Positions 26,701 to 35,900 of a DNA stretch of 55,055 nt are shown here, piece after piece. The first letter of the stretch is position 1. Each line of letters starts with the position of its first letter. The stretch comes from Bacteroidales bacterium (GTDB lineage: Bacteria > Bacteroidota > Bacteroidia > Bacteroidales > GCA-2748055): positions 1-55,055 of the forward strand of contig JAOZUK010000013.1 in NCBI GenBank assembly GCA_029938715.1, written 5' to 3'. The notes below the pieces were generated by a model. The model saw nothing but the letters and a program-made list of their open reading frames with translations, had not been told where the DNA came from and searched no databases. The position numbers were made by a program, and so were the translations under genes.

Positions 26701-26877
26701 TCCATTCGTTTAGGACCCTTGTCAGATAAAAGTATGGCAGAAGAAAGCATGAAGTTGATTTCAGCAGAAGGGCCTAAATGTCGCCTTGAGTCTTCCGGAG
26801 TTTTCAAAGGTGACACAGCCTGGTGGATCTGGGTAGAAGACCTGGAAAATACCGATCAAATAACCATTAATTACTAA
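23752..26877 (+). CDS. Large exported helical-barrel glycosidase-like protein, unclassified
   Basis: A 1041-residue secreted protein with an N-terminal signal peptide (LIVWMLCVAINVNSQ). Residues of about 40-480 look like beta-rich domains. Residues of about 500-960 resemble an (alpha/alpha)6 barrel: GTWCEQGIYPAAYSRTSDHF, EMDGHASTIVGRWYAWRLQG, AAEFICWLMDYTGRD, YPNFACMTALNCAAEMADAVG and RWRQYALTIRNGMVRQLV. A beta end follows with LLPDGVGFKKARVDFRFEKGG. No catalytic motif that I can name is present. Its position between a propeller lipoprotein and other glycosidases, with 18 bases to the next gene, argues for a glycan-degrading role. It could be a new or divergent family in the GH78/GH95/GH127 clan-like fold. 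Confidence 0.6.
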   Translation: MKRKSSYRSIPKAALIVWMLCVAINVNSQAPSGLSISPESLSVWTSVGKGTFEVKKNETPSDLRGIAPVHKLYWRAANDSSAGVLQSNPFIIEKAIQQFNIAGGSGFNRQREAEFIRLRLRAKKGDVLLRETTTNGYGALTTERWFTPDLIGKKVYLEIYSAALESFFGVPDIWMALENYHQTNFPEPDQAVGVSLQAVPIDENATLTFCRSLPFLASAPGFRGPSTRELDATTETIPVNAQAEALYLLGMINQGWENGVAHWGEHTETLWEREDQVYIGKKLGTLVIQYAEGNRDSIPLIFGSNMWFSNHWTHGASHNVSVPTKEPFASRPEYMSVLRSTLLVQEDIYEGSFASDYKHYFLSIKPRPHVISSIEVINDHGTRGRPMISAITLRGKKQKGLHSFKKMKVSADDLEPRLDVINPPDYILDASRLAQILYTHESDLPQQPDEVLIPESMDATHIQFLGGKEAVWLSNVWAANLVQLHEKFDPETGYFRETGVDCPFYGGYSGLGTWCEQGIYPAAYSRTSDHFVTLAMRHINLPQRETAFVDFCDTWLYFYRSNRDPEKGPPNDLLDLDRYPEDAPPHWSMELSRPPTTGGQLNVNEIHGDEEMDGHASTIVGRWYAWRLQGGDSDEWLTGKREDVYGYSRWESTRDAAEFICWLMDYTGRDMVYSEGEFTGWGGIGRDYCLVPKGMSEETDPEKIRENYANANMYEPYPNFACMTALNCAAEMADAVGNKDEAERWRQYALTIRNGMVRQLVAGDFNNLTWRISPYSVLTTFQDRLVQTWFSLYLDGLDPTRWDQEMLSITRNTFQEHMNMPYGHAPVLAMGYGQGWLTHASLLLDEMDHASKLLVNTARYTYDKNMEYVNESEGVDWRKWRWIVPEGVNLLPDGSWHRINDLSNGANQGPVMHAIEASAGVDDTNPDHIRIMPRVPDPLEGIDVSNHMVLLPDGVGFKKARVDFRFEKGGVFSMNSSDPIPLLSIRLGPLSDKSMAEESMKLISAEGPKCRLESSGVFKGDTAWWIWVEDLENTDQITINY

Positions 26878-26895
26878 CAGCTAATCATTTACCAT

Positions 26896-28926
26896 ATGAA
26901 AAATATAAGAAATTGGGTCTTCAGGACGGTAGCAGTTGTATTTATACTGTACTCTATCTCTCCGGGATGGGCGGCCGACCGTACATGGTCCAACAGAGGA
27001 ACTGATAATGGGACAGTTCATTCGCTTGGAAATGGGAATATGCTGGTCTATGAAACCGGTCCGGAGATTACAACCATCTATCCGGGTCCTTATACTACCC
27101 CATCACTGTATAAACTATTGGTGGAGGAAGACCGGTCTGTGATGGTGAACTCCCATCGGGAACCAGGAACCGCCATATGGACACATTCCATGAGGAGAGA
27201 TGGGGAGGTACTGGGACTTATGACAGATTTTGTGGATGCCGATCTTCCATGTATGGTGAGGCATTTTGACCTGGAGAAAGGGATGCGGTTCCGTCTGGAA
27301 CTAATCCCTGGTTTACAAATCTTGCAGACGGACACAGAAGAAGGAGGGAGACTGCTGCTCAGGATGGATCCGGGCGAGCGAATCTACCAGTATTATGTCT
27401 ATCCACGGCCCCTCTATCACCAGATTTCCTGGATAGGGAAAGTCACCATAGAGGCTTCTGAAGACCCTGATGTTATTTATTTCCACATCCAACCCGGTGA
27501 GACGGATCTTTTTTTAGTGGGAGGACCGGAGTATGACGAAGTGATAACGCATGCAGAAGCAGCATTTGAAAAAGGTTATTCCGGACTCCTGGAAAGAACC
27601 AGGAAGTGGTGGGAGAGTTTTACTTCAGACAGACACGATTTTGAAGTCTTGTTTCCTGCCAATCTTCCGGAACGCGATAAATTGCTGCGGACCATCGATG
27701 AAGTATCGGTCATGATTCGAACCCAGCAGTCTGAATCGGGAGCAGTTATGGCCGGATATCCTTATCCGCTGGGTTATGTAAGGGATCAATACGGAGTTTC
27801 CCGTGGATATCTTGCTCTGGGCTACTACGAGGAGGCAAAGAATATCCTCAGGTTTTACCATGACATCTGGGAAAAGACCGGTGAGCTTCATTGTGCACAG
27901 GGAATTGGTGTGGATGGTATCTTCCATATTCATGAGAACGATGATGTGGAGAGTCCCGGGTACCTTATTATGCAGGCATTTGACCTGCTTGAAAAGACTG
28001 GTGATCAGGAATTTATCATATCTATTTTCCCTATGCTTGAATGGTGCTGGAAGGTGCAAAAAAGGCACCTTATAGGCAATATGCTTCCCTTCAATGGAGA
28101 TGAGACATACGTGGCGGGCGGGATACTTCCCAGGTCTGCCCTCAATGATGGTTCGGCGGAAGCCACCATGCTGTTTATTGATGGAGGAGAAAAATTGCTG
28201 GACTGGATTGAGAATCAGGGATTATGGAATCGGGAGAAAATCGAATCTGAAAGGAGTTTGCTGACCAGTGTACGGAATGATTTCAGGAGTAATTTCTGGT
28301 TAGATGGTCAGCTAATCACAAATAATCCAACCAGGACAACACTTGATGAGATGCCCCGTTTCCGGCATGGAGTATGTGAGCGTGGAGGCCCCGATTGTCT
28401 GGTTTATCGCAAGTCCGCGATTGGTGGGTTTGGTGGGATTGACTGGACACAACAGGATGAAAACGGACGTTACCAGTGTATGAATTGCCTGGCTATGGGA
28501 GCATTGCCTTTGGCAGATAAGAGAATCTATAAGCTTTTGACAGTAAGCCTGACACCTCTCTATTTCCAATCCGGTCTGATTACTCCCAAAGAGTTAAAAC
28601 CTGCTGTTGAGGAGATCAATAAATCCTTTCAGAAGACAGGAGTCCTGACTTCGAGAACGGCCAGCGAAACCATTGGGGATAACCAGCGATCGGTGGGGTA
28701 TGATTATGGATTGGTTTTGTTCTCCATGTTAAAGACCGGGACCGGAGGATCGGAGGATGTGTATCTTAAAACACTTGAAATCGTGGATGAAATCGGCGCA
28801 TGGAGTGAGTACTACCTGGGAGATACCCCCAGCGGTACACGCTGCCGGCCATGGGAAAGCGCCATCAACTTGGAAGCCCTGATAGAATTTGGCTTGCTAC
28901 ATCAGAAAATTTTTATGAATGATTAA
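26896..28926 (+). CDS. Exported six-hairpin glycosidase-like protein, unclassified
   Basis: A 676-residue secreted protein with a signal peptide (VFILYSISPGWAA). The first 230 residues appear beta-rich; the remainder resembles an (alpha/alpha)6 toroid as in GH15, GH63 and GH78: YPYPLGYVRDQYGVSRGYLALGYYEEAKNIL, HENDDVESPGYLIMQAFDLLEKTGDQEF, NGDETYVAGGILPRSALNDGSAEATMLFI and the final GTRCRPWESAINLEALIEFG. Acidic residues in RDQYG, GDETY and WESA could be catalytic, which I cannot confirm. The gene overlaps the following GH28-like gene by eight bases, so the two are translationally coupled. Confidence 0.6.
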   Translation: MKNIRNWVFRTVAVVFILYSISPGWAADRTWSNRGTDNGTVHSLGNGNMLVYETGPEITTIYPGPYTTPSLYKLLVEEDRSVMVNSHREPGTAIWTHSMRRDGEVLGLMTDFVDADLPCMVRHFDLEKGMRFRLELIPGLQILQTDTEEGGRLLLRMDPGERIYQYYVYPRPLYHQISWIGKVTIEASEDPDVIYFHIQPGETDLFLVGGPEYDEVITHAEAAFEKGYSGLLERTRKWWESFTSDRHDFEVLFPANLPERDKLLRTIDEVSVMIRTQQSESGAVMAGYPYPLGYVRDQYGVSRGYLALGYYEEAKNILRFYHDIWEKTGELHCAQGIGVDGIFHIHENDDVESPGYLIMQAFDLLEKTGDQEFIISIFPMLEWCWKVQKRHLIGNMLPFNGDETYVAGGILPRSALNDGSAEATMLFIDGGEKLLDWIENQGLWNREKIESERSLLTSVRNDFRSNFWLDGQLITNNPTRTTLDEMPRFRHGVCERGGPDCLVYRKSAIGGFGGIDWTQQDENGRYQCMNCLAMGALPLADKRIYKLLTVSLTPLYFQSGLITPKELKPAVEEINKSFQKTGVLTSRTASETIGDNQRSVGYDYGLVLFSMLKTGTGGSEDVYLKTLEIVDEIGAWSEYYLGDTPSGTRCRPWESAINLEALIEFGLLHQKIFMND

Positions 28927-30376
28927 GATTACACCTCTTCTTTCGATTATTTCCGTTATAATTCTTCTATGTTCCTGTCAGACAGAATCCTCCCACCTTA
29001 TCATACCTGTTCAGGTAGGTGAGGAGCCTTCTGATGATTTTTCTCTTATGGTGAATAAGCGGGAGACCTTTGTTTACCGGGCAAGGGTTTCTGCCTACCC
29101 GATCAATCAGGTGTGGCCGGGCTATCAACGCCCTGAGGAACAGACCGAACTGGCTTCATTTGCCTACTTTGACTGTGACGGTCCCGTGGAAGTAGAGCTT
29201 ATTTCCGCTAAGCAGGTTTATGAGGTTACTATCCGTCCATTATCCTACGGGATCGTTCCTGTAATTGATGGTAACACCATTCGATTCGATCTGCCCGGAC
29301 CTAAAAAAATAGTGGTTGAGGTGAATGACCGGCATCATGCATTTCATCTATTTGCCAGCCATATCGAATCGGACAAACCGGACCCAATGGATCCGAAAGT
29401 GCATTATTTCGGACCAGGGATTCACGAACCAGGTACCATTACCCTGGAAAGTGATGAAACAGTCTATATTGATACCGGTGCTATTGTATTCGGTAACATC
29501 GAAGCAAGTGATGCAAAACATATCAAGATTGCCGGGCATGGGATTCTGGATGCAAGTAAAATAGGACGATTTGATGCAAGGCAGATGGTATCACTGGATC
29601 GTTGTGAGGACGTTACAGTGGAAGGCATCATCTGCCGTGATCCACATGTCTGGACGGTTATAGCAAGGAATTGCAGGAACGTCAGGATTTCCGATTTAAA
29701 ACTTATTGGTCTCTGGCGTTACAACGCCGACGGGATCGACCTGGTGAACAGCCAGGATGTTTTGATAGAGGATTGTTTTATCAGGGCCTTTGATGATAAC
29801 ATTGCCTTAAAAGGAATGAAAAGACGAGACCTTTTTATGGATGGATCAAGTTTGAGAAATATCGAGGTCAGGAACTGTGTACTCTGGAATGACTGGGGCC
29901 GGGCTCTTGAGATTGGTGCTGAGACAGTTGCTGATTCCATTTACAACATCAGGTTTCTGAATTGTGATATCATACATTTCGTACATATAGCAATGGACAT
30001 TCAGAATGGTGATCGAGCCCTGATTACCAATGTGCTTTTCGAGAATATCAGGGTGGAAGAGCCCATCAAGGACCGGGCCCAAATTGCAGAATATGTCTAC
30101 CCTCTTGATGAAATTGGCAAACTGGTGGATTTAAATATCCGTGCCAATAATTATAGCAAGGATACCATTCGTGGTAAAATTGAAAACATTACTTTCAGGA
30201 ACATCACTTATACAGGGACTCCATTCCCTCATACCACCATGGAAGGATTAAGTGCAATGCATTCTATCCGTAATATTTACTTTGAGAATATAGTTATCAA
30301 TGAGAAAAGGATAGAGGGTCTGGAAGACCTGAACCTTCAAACCAATGAGTATGTGAGTAGTATCAACGTCAAGTAA
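28919..30376 (+). CDS. GH28-like polygalacturonase-fold lipoprotein
   Basis: A 485-residue lipoprotein (VIILLCSC lipobox). Residues of about 165-470 form a right-handed parallel beta-helix with the GH28 acidic trio: Asp271 in YNADGID and Asp292/Asp293 in AFDDNIALKG. The 21-residue spacing equals that in fungal endopolygalacturonases (D180, D201, D202). The second GH28 signature GHG is absent; the corresponding region reads WNDWGRALEIGAET. Hydrolysis of an alpha-linked uronate or rhamnose backbone is the family expectation (polygalacturonase, rhamnogalacturonase), and the missing histidine loop points to a divergent specificity. The gene starts within the end of the previous one. Confidence 0.75.
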   Translation: MIKITPLLSIISVIILLCSCQTESSHLIIPVQVGEEPSDDFSLMVNKRETFVYRARVSAYPINQVWPGYQRPEEQTELASFAYFDCDGPVEVELISAKQVYEVTIRPLSYGIVPVIDGNTIRFDLPGPKKIVVEVNDRHHAFHLFASHIESDKPDPMDPKVHYFGPGIHEPGTITLESDETVYIDTGAIVFGNIEASDAKHIKIAGHGILDASKIGRFDARQMVSLDRCEDVTVEGIICRDPHVWTVIARNCRNVRISDLKLIGLWRYNADGIDLVNSQDVLIEDCFIRAFDDNIALKGMKRRDLFMDGSSLRNIEVRNCVLWNDWGRALEIGAETVADSIYNIRFLNCDIIHFVHIAMDIQNGDRALITNVLFENIRVEEPIKDRAQIAEYVYPLDEIGKLVDLNIRANNYSKDTIRGKIENITFRNITYTGTPFPHTTMEGLSAMHSIRNIYFENIVINEKRIEGLEDLNLQTNEYVSSINVK

Positions 30377-30421
30377 TCCATTATTTACAGTTAAATATTC
30401 TTTACTACAATCTTCGTCAGC

Positions 30422-32962
30422 ATGCGCCATTTTGTTATTTTATACCCTAGGATTCTATTTCTCACCATAATAACTGGTTTTTTATTCAATGCCTGCCAGA
30501 ATCAAAAAACCTCATTTCCAGGACCCTCTCCAGCAACTCAGCCCTATAACTGGTTCACTGCAGAAAAGCTGGGTCCCGATGTTTTGGAATCGCCTGATCC
30601 CCTGGTGGGGTGGAGGTGGAAGGACCCTCAAGCGACTGATGAGCTGGAGGTATACACCCTTCGACCTGTCTCTGTTCACTCCGGTCAGGATGGATCATTT
30701 GAAGAACTTCAGGCACTGGTTAGTGGGAATGGCCCTGTGACAGTAAAGGGTACAGGGACCATCATGATGGATTTCGGACAGGTGAATGCAGCCTGGCTTG
30801 AGTTTGATTCTGACGATTTTAACGGAAGTGTGGAAATGAGTATCAGCGAGTACAATGAACCTGCGATACTGAATGCCGGGGCTCAACACCGGATCAAGAC
30901 CCTGGAGCCCGTAAAATATGGCAACACCTACCGGCTGGAGCTTAATGATGAACTTTATGAAGGAGTTCGCTTCGGCTGGATCCATGTCCGATCCATCGAT
31001 GCACCCTGGCACATCCGGGATGTCCGCCTGGTATGCCAGATCAAGCCCACAAATTATAGAGGCAGTTTTCAGTGCAATGATCCCGAATTGACCCGGATAT
31101 GGTACACGGGAGCGTACGGTGTGAAGCTTAACCTGCTTAAAGATTTTTATGGGGCCATCCTAATGGAACGGAGCGACCGTTTTTCATGGACGGGTGATGC
31201 ATTCACTTCCCAGGCAGCTTCACTGGTGGCTTTTGGGAACTACGATTTTATCCTGACCAACATTCATCATACCGCCGATCAGAATAATGGTATCCTTAGT
31301 TACTCCATGTACTGGATCCAGAGCCTTGTGGACTACTATTACTATACAGGTGACAGTGCCACGCTAATCCACTTCATAGACAATGCAAGGATAAAACTGG
31401 ACCGGGCCTATTCACATTATGGCACCGATCCCAAATTGACTTTTTACGGCTGGGATGAACGAATTGGAGCCGGTTTTGAGGATCACAGTTGCAAGGAATC
31501 TCAGAATGCCTACAAAATGTTATGCATCGATTCCTGGCAGGATTTTGCACGGATGATGGAATCTTTAGGACGAACTACGCTGTCAGCGAAATATGAAGGT
31601 TATGCCCTGGAGAAAATTGAAGAGCTCAGACAGGATCCGGAGTGGTATGCCGGATTTGGTGTCCATGCAGCTTCAGATGCGATCAATGCTGGTTTTACCA
31701 GTCACATCGAGCAGGAAGTCCTGTTCCACAAAGTTTTCAGTGATCGATTGAACCGCTTATCCTATTCTCCTTTTAACCAGTATTTTATCATTCAATCCCT
31801 GGCAAAGGTGGGAAGGCCCAATGAAGCACTGGAGACCATCGGGGACTGTTGGGGAGGACAGTTGGATTATGGAGCCACTTCTTTCTTCGAGGTTTACAGA
31901 CCTTCGTGGAATAAGGTCCTGGGATTCAATGATGCCCCTCCCAATAATCAGTGCGGTTACACCAGTTTTTGCCATCCCTGGGGAGGTGGCGTGGTCAAAT
32001 GGCTCACTGAAGAAGTTCTTGGTATAAAGCCAGTCCAACCGGGTTTCCGGCAGTTTGATGTTTTCCCGCATCCAGGGACTAAACTCACACAGGTGAGTGG
32101 TACAATGCCCACTCCCATGGGGGGTATCCACGTTTCTTATGACGTGAGTAAGGGAAACTATGAAATCGATGTACCGGACGGACTGGAAGCCAGGATCGGC
32201 ATTCCCTTTCTGGGGAAGGAGATCGTGGAGATTGAGCTTAATGGCAAGCTGGTCTGGTCCCAATCACAATCCCAATCCCAATCACCAGATCACGTTAGGG
32301 ATCAAATTGACGTAGAGAAGGATTTCATTGTTTTCCCGGGCAGGGTTGGGGGCAGTCATATTTTTAGGGTGAGCTATGAAGGTGAGCAAAAGGCATACCC
32401 TGGATCAAACTGGATTTATCCTGCTGGTGCACCCGTTGAGGATGCAGAGACATCGGGAAACTGGATGGGAATTTATGGCTCTGATGGATATATATTGTGT
32501 GCATATCATCACAATAGCGATACCGTTCAGGATGAATTGCACCTGCCTGCTTATGTGAAGGAAGTCAACTATTCCAGGCAGCTTGGCATGCAATGGGCAG
32601 ACGGAGTCAGTGATTCCAGGGCTCCTGCACCCGGACCAGGCAACGAAGCACCCCGGAATGTAGGTGCCATCTATACACAGGATCCCCTGGCAACCCTTCA
32701 GACCATGACCGTGGACATTCATATGAAAGCGGGGACCGAGCACCAGATTGCTCTCTATTTTGTGGATTGGGACGATGCCGGGCGGAGACTTGCAGTGGAG
32801 ATGTTCGACCTAGAATCACGCCGGATCATTGCTCCGGTTCAGGTGGTAAATGATTATTCAGGTGGTAAATTCCTGGTTTTTAAATACAACGCCCCGGTTC
32901 GTTTCCGGATCAATCACATCCGGGGGCCCAACGCCACCCTGAGTGGGATATTTTTTGATTAA
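30422..32962 (+). CDS. GH78-like alpha-L-rhamnosidase, lipoprotein
   Basis: An 846-residue lipoprotein (lipobox TGFLFNAC). Order of parts: N-terminal beta domains (MMDFGQVNAAWLEFDS, typical of GH78 sugar-binding sandwiches), an (alpha/alpha)6 catalytic region from about residue 220 with the block MERSDRFSWTGDAFTSQAAS, then EVYRPSWNKV and CGYTSFCHPWGGGVVKWL, and a beta-sandwich from about 540 (MGGIHVSYDVSKGNYEI). A serine-glutamine repeat linker follows at about residues 613-621. The last 220 residues add a jelly-roll-like domain not usual for GH78. GH78 enzymes are inverting exo-alpha-rhamnosidases; with GH106 the locus has two rhamnosidase families. Confidence 0.8.
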   Translation: MRHFVILYPRILFLTIITGFLFNACQNQKTSFPGPSPATQPYNWFTAEKLGPDVLESPDPLVGWRWKDPQATDELEVYTLRPVSVHSGQDGSFEELQALVSGNGPVTVKGTGTIMMDFGQVNAAWLEFDSDDFNGSVEMSISEYNEPAILNAGAQHRIKTLEPVKYGNTYRLELNDELYEGVRFGWIHVRSIDAPWHIRDVRLVCQIKPTNYRGSFQCNDPELTRIWYTGAYGVKLNLLKDFYGAILMERSDRFSWTGDAFTSQAASLVAFGNYDFILTNIHHTADQNNGILSYSMYWIQSLVDYYYYTGDSATLIHFIDNARIKLDRAYSHYGTDPKLTFYGWDERIGAGFEDHSCKESQNAYKMLCIDSWQDFARMMESLGRTTLSAKYEGYALEKIEELRQDPEWYAGFGVHAASDAINAGFTSHIEQEVLFHKVFSDRLNRLSYSPFNQYFIIQSLAKVGRPNEALETIGDCWGGQLDYGATSFFEVYRPSWNKVLGFNDAPPNNQCGYTSFCHPWGGGVVKWLTEEVLGIKPVQPGFRQFDVFPHPGTKLTQVSGTMPTPMGGIHVSYDVSKGNYEIDVPDGLEARIGIPFLGKEIVEIELNGKLVWSQSQSQSQSPDHVRDQIDVEKDFIVFPGRVGGSHIFRVSYEGEQKAYPGSNWIYPAGAPVEDAETSGNWMGIYGSDGYILCAYHHNSDTVQDELHLPAYVKEVNYSRQLGMQWADGVSDSRAPAPGPGNEAPRNVGAIYTQDPLATLQTMTVDIHMKAGTEHQIALYFVDWDDAGRRLAVEMFDLESRRIIAPVQVVNDYSGGKFLVFKYNAPVRFRINHIRGPNATLSGIFFD
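32258..32284 (+). repeat. Short tandem repeat encoding a Ser-Gln linker
   Basis: Tandem six-base units of the form TCMCAA, 27 bases in all, encode the four-and-a-half-fold SQ repeat of the GH78 protein. Alternate serine codons (TCC and TCA) are used. Because the unit is six bases, slippage would change linker length without breaking the frame. Confidence 0.75.
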
Positions 32963-32986
32963 AGAACCTTAACAAAAGAGTGAATA

Positions 32987-35900
32987 ATGAGAGAGCTGGC
33001 TTTTATTTTCTGCCTGTCCGGCATGATCAACCTTGTGAATGCACAGGATTGCCCCCATATACCCGAATGGTACTTTACTGAGAATGAGGAGTGCTGGACC
33101 TTTAGCAACAACCTCTCAGGGACCGTTAGTGACGGGATTCTGACCCTGACCATTGAAGGGGGTGATCCGTTTATGACCTCTCAAAGCGGTCTGAATATTA
33201 ATGCTGAGGATAACTGGGAGATCCTCTTACGAATGAAGAACAATACCCCGGATACCACCGGTCAGGTCTATTTTATTACAACTACGGATCATGGATGGAG
33301 ACAGGAAATGTCAAGGTCCTTTAAAGTGGTGCCCGAGGATTCAATTTTGCGTGATTATGTAATTGATATGAGTCAGGTTCTCTCCTGGAAGGGTTTCATT
33401 GAGCAATTTCGCCTTGATCCTGTGGCCTCAGCAAATTCTGGTACTGTGGAAATTGATCATATTATTATAACCCAACCTGACTGTGAAAAACAATACATCA
33501 CTTTCCAGTCCATTGAGAACAGGACCGTATATGATGATCCTTTTGTGCTTCAGGCATCTTCTACTTCGGGGTTTCCCATTGAATTTGCGGTTACGGTGGG
33601 ACCTGCCATCATCCAGGATTCCCTGTTGACCCTTACAGGCGAGGCTGGTGTGGTGGTGGTGACAGCCAATCAGGCCGGTGATTCAAGCTATTGTGTTGCC
33701 AGGGAAGTAAAACAGGCATTTCTTGTGAATGATACCATCGACCATGATACGGTTCAGACTCAATATTATACCGATCATTGGCTGGCTACCGATGCTCTGG
33801 GCAGATCGTTATCCACATATGATGCTGCCGGTCCGGTCAGGGACGAAAAGCTCGTTGGTGTTTTCTATTATGTCTGGCATGGAACCCACGGAGAGATTCC
33901 ATATGATATTACTGAAATTTTAAAACAACCCGAGGCAGAACGACAATGGGGAGCGGTGAATGCATTTCATTGGTGGGGTGAGCCTGAACATGGTTATCAC
34001 AGGTCAGAAGATCCCTGGGTAATCCGCAGGGATCTGCAGATGCTCACCAATGCAAAAGTGGATTTTCTGTTCATTGATGCGACCAATGCATATACCTATC
34101 TCAATGTGGTCAGGGAAGTTTGCAATGTCTCAGCGCAAATGAGGTCCGAAGGAATTCCCACACCCGATATCTGTTTTATTACCAATTCCTACAGTGGAGT
34201 TACCATGAATAAGATCTTCAATGAGTTTTACGCCACCGGTGACTATCAGGACCAGTGGTTTATGTGGGATGGTAAGCCCCTGATCATGGGGCAAGCCGAT
34301 GATCCTGAACTGCTTCCCCATGTGAAGGATTTTTTTACCATCAAATACAGCTGGGCCTGGACCAATACGAAGAATGAACCAAACCACTGGCAGTGGCTTG
34401 ACACCTATCCGCAGGACTGGGGTTGGAGTGAGGATCCGGATATCCCTGAGCAGATTATAGTCTCCGTTGCCAATCATCCCCTGTCCAATACAGGAACCAG
34501 CTACCATGATGGCGAACTCCCTCCTGTGAATGAGCAGTATCTGACTGAATACACGGGTCACGGCTTACATGCGAAAGAGCAGTGGGAGAGGGCACTTGAG
34601 GTGGATCCTGAAGTATTGATGGTTACCCAGTGGAATGAATGGACCGCACAACGGTTTATATGGGACCAGGGGGCCGGTACGTATGGCGGCAGACCCATAT
34701 CCAACGGTGATTCATATTTTGTTGATGCATTTACAGAAGAATTCAACCGAGATATGGCTCCCATGAAGGGAGGACACACCGATAATTTTTACTATCAACT
34801 ACTTTCCAACATCAGACAGTTTAAGGGCATGGAGGCCCCTCAGCAGTTCTCTGTACCACAATCCATCAGTGTGGACGGAAATTTTACGGAGTGGGACCAT
34901 GTGATTCCGGCATTTTCTGATCCATCCGGTGATGTAATGCACCGGAATTTCAGAGGAATTGATCCGGCCACTACATATTTGAACAGCACCGGTCGAAATG
35001 ATGTTCTATTATCCAGGGTCACATTTGACGATGATTCTATCTATTTCTATGTGAAAACCAAAGATCCGTTGACTCCTGTATCCGATACACTCTGGATGCT
35101 GCTGCTGCTGGATGTGGACAGGAATGCATACACCGGTTGGGAAGGATACGACTATGTGATCAACCATGAGATACTATCCACCGGTCTCTCCACACTTAAA
35201 AAATGGAACGGAACTGAGTGGACCCAAAGTGCAAATGTGAGTTATGCAGCCCATGACAATATGCTTGAACTCTCCGTTTCCAGAACCTCCATGGGACTTG
35301 ACAGCGAAGCTCCTGAATTCTATTTCAAATGGGCCGATAACCCCGTCGAACTATCTGATATAAGCACTTTCTTTATGAATGGGGATGCGGCACCCGATCG
35401 CCGTTTTAAATATCATTTTGGCACCACCGAACCTCTGTATACACCTCAATCGGCTTTTAAGGAGCATCAGATTCCCGGGGAGATTCAGTTTGAAGATTTC
35501 GACAATGGCGATGCAGGTCTCGCTTATGCAGATGCTGATATCGAAAACAGGGGAGGTCATTACAGACCCGAATCATCTGTGGATATTGGGGAGAAGACAG
35601 ATGGGGGTTTTTATGTGGGCTGGATCAACCATGGCGAATGGTTGGAGTATGAAGTAAATGTTAAGTCCATTGGGAAGTTTCGAATGAGCATCGATTATGC
35701 ATCTGAGGAAGGTGGACAGGGTGCCATTCTTTATGTGGATGAAAGCATTACTCCAGACACCATCAGCTTTCCTTCAAGCGGGGGTCTTGACAACTGGACA
35801 AGTATCAGTGATCTGTTCATTCAGCTGACAGCCGGAACTCATATGCTTCGGATAGAGTTCGTGGATGCACGGGATGATTTAAACCTCGATAAAATTTCCA

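Noticed and set aside
35101-35112. CTG-rich run as a trinucleotide repeat of interest
   Set aside because: It is only four leucine codons in a hydrophobic strand of the DOMON-like domain.
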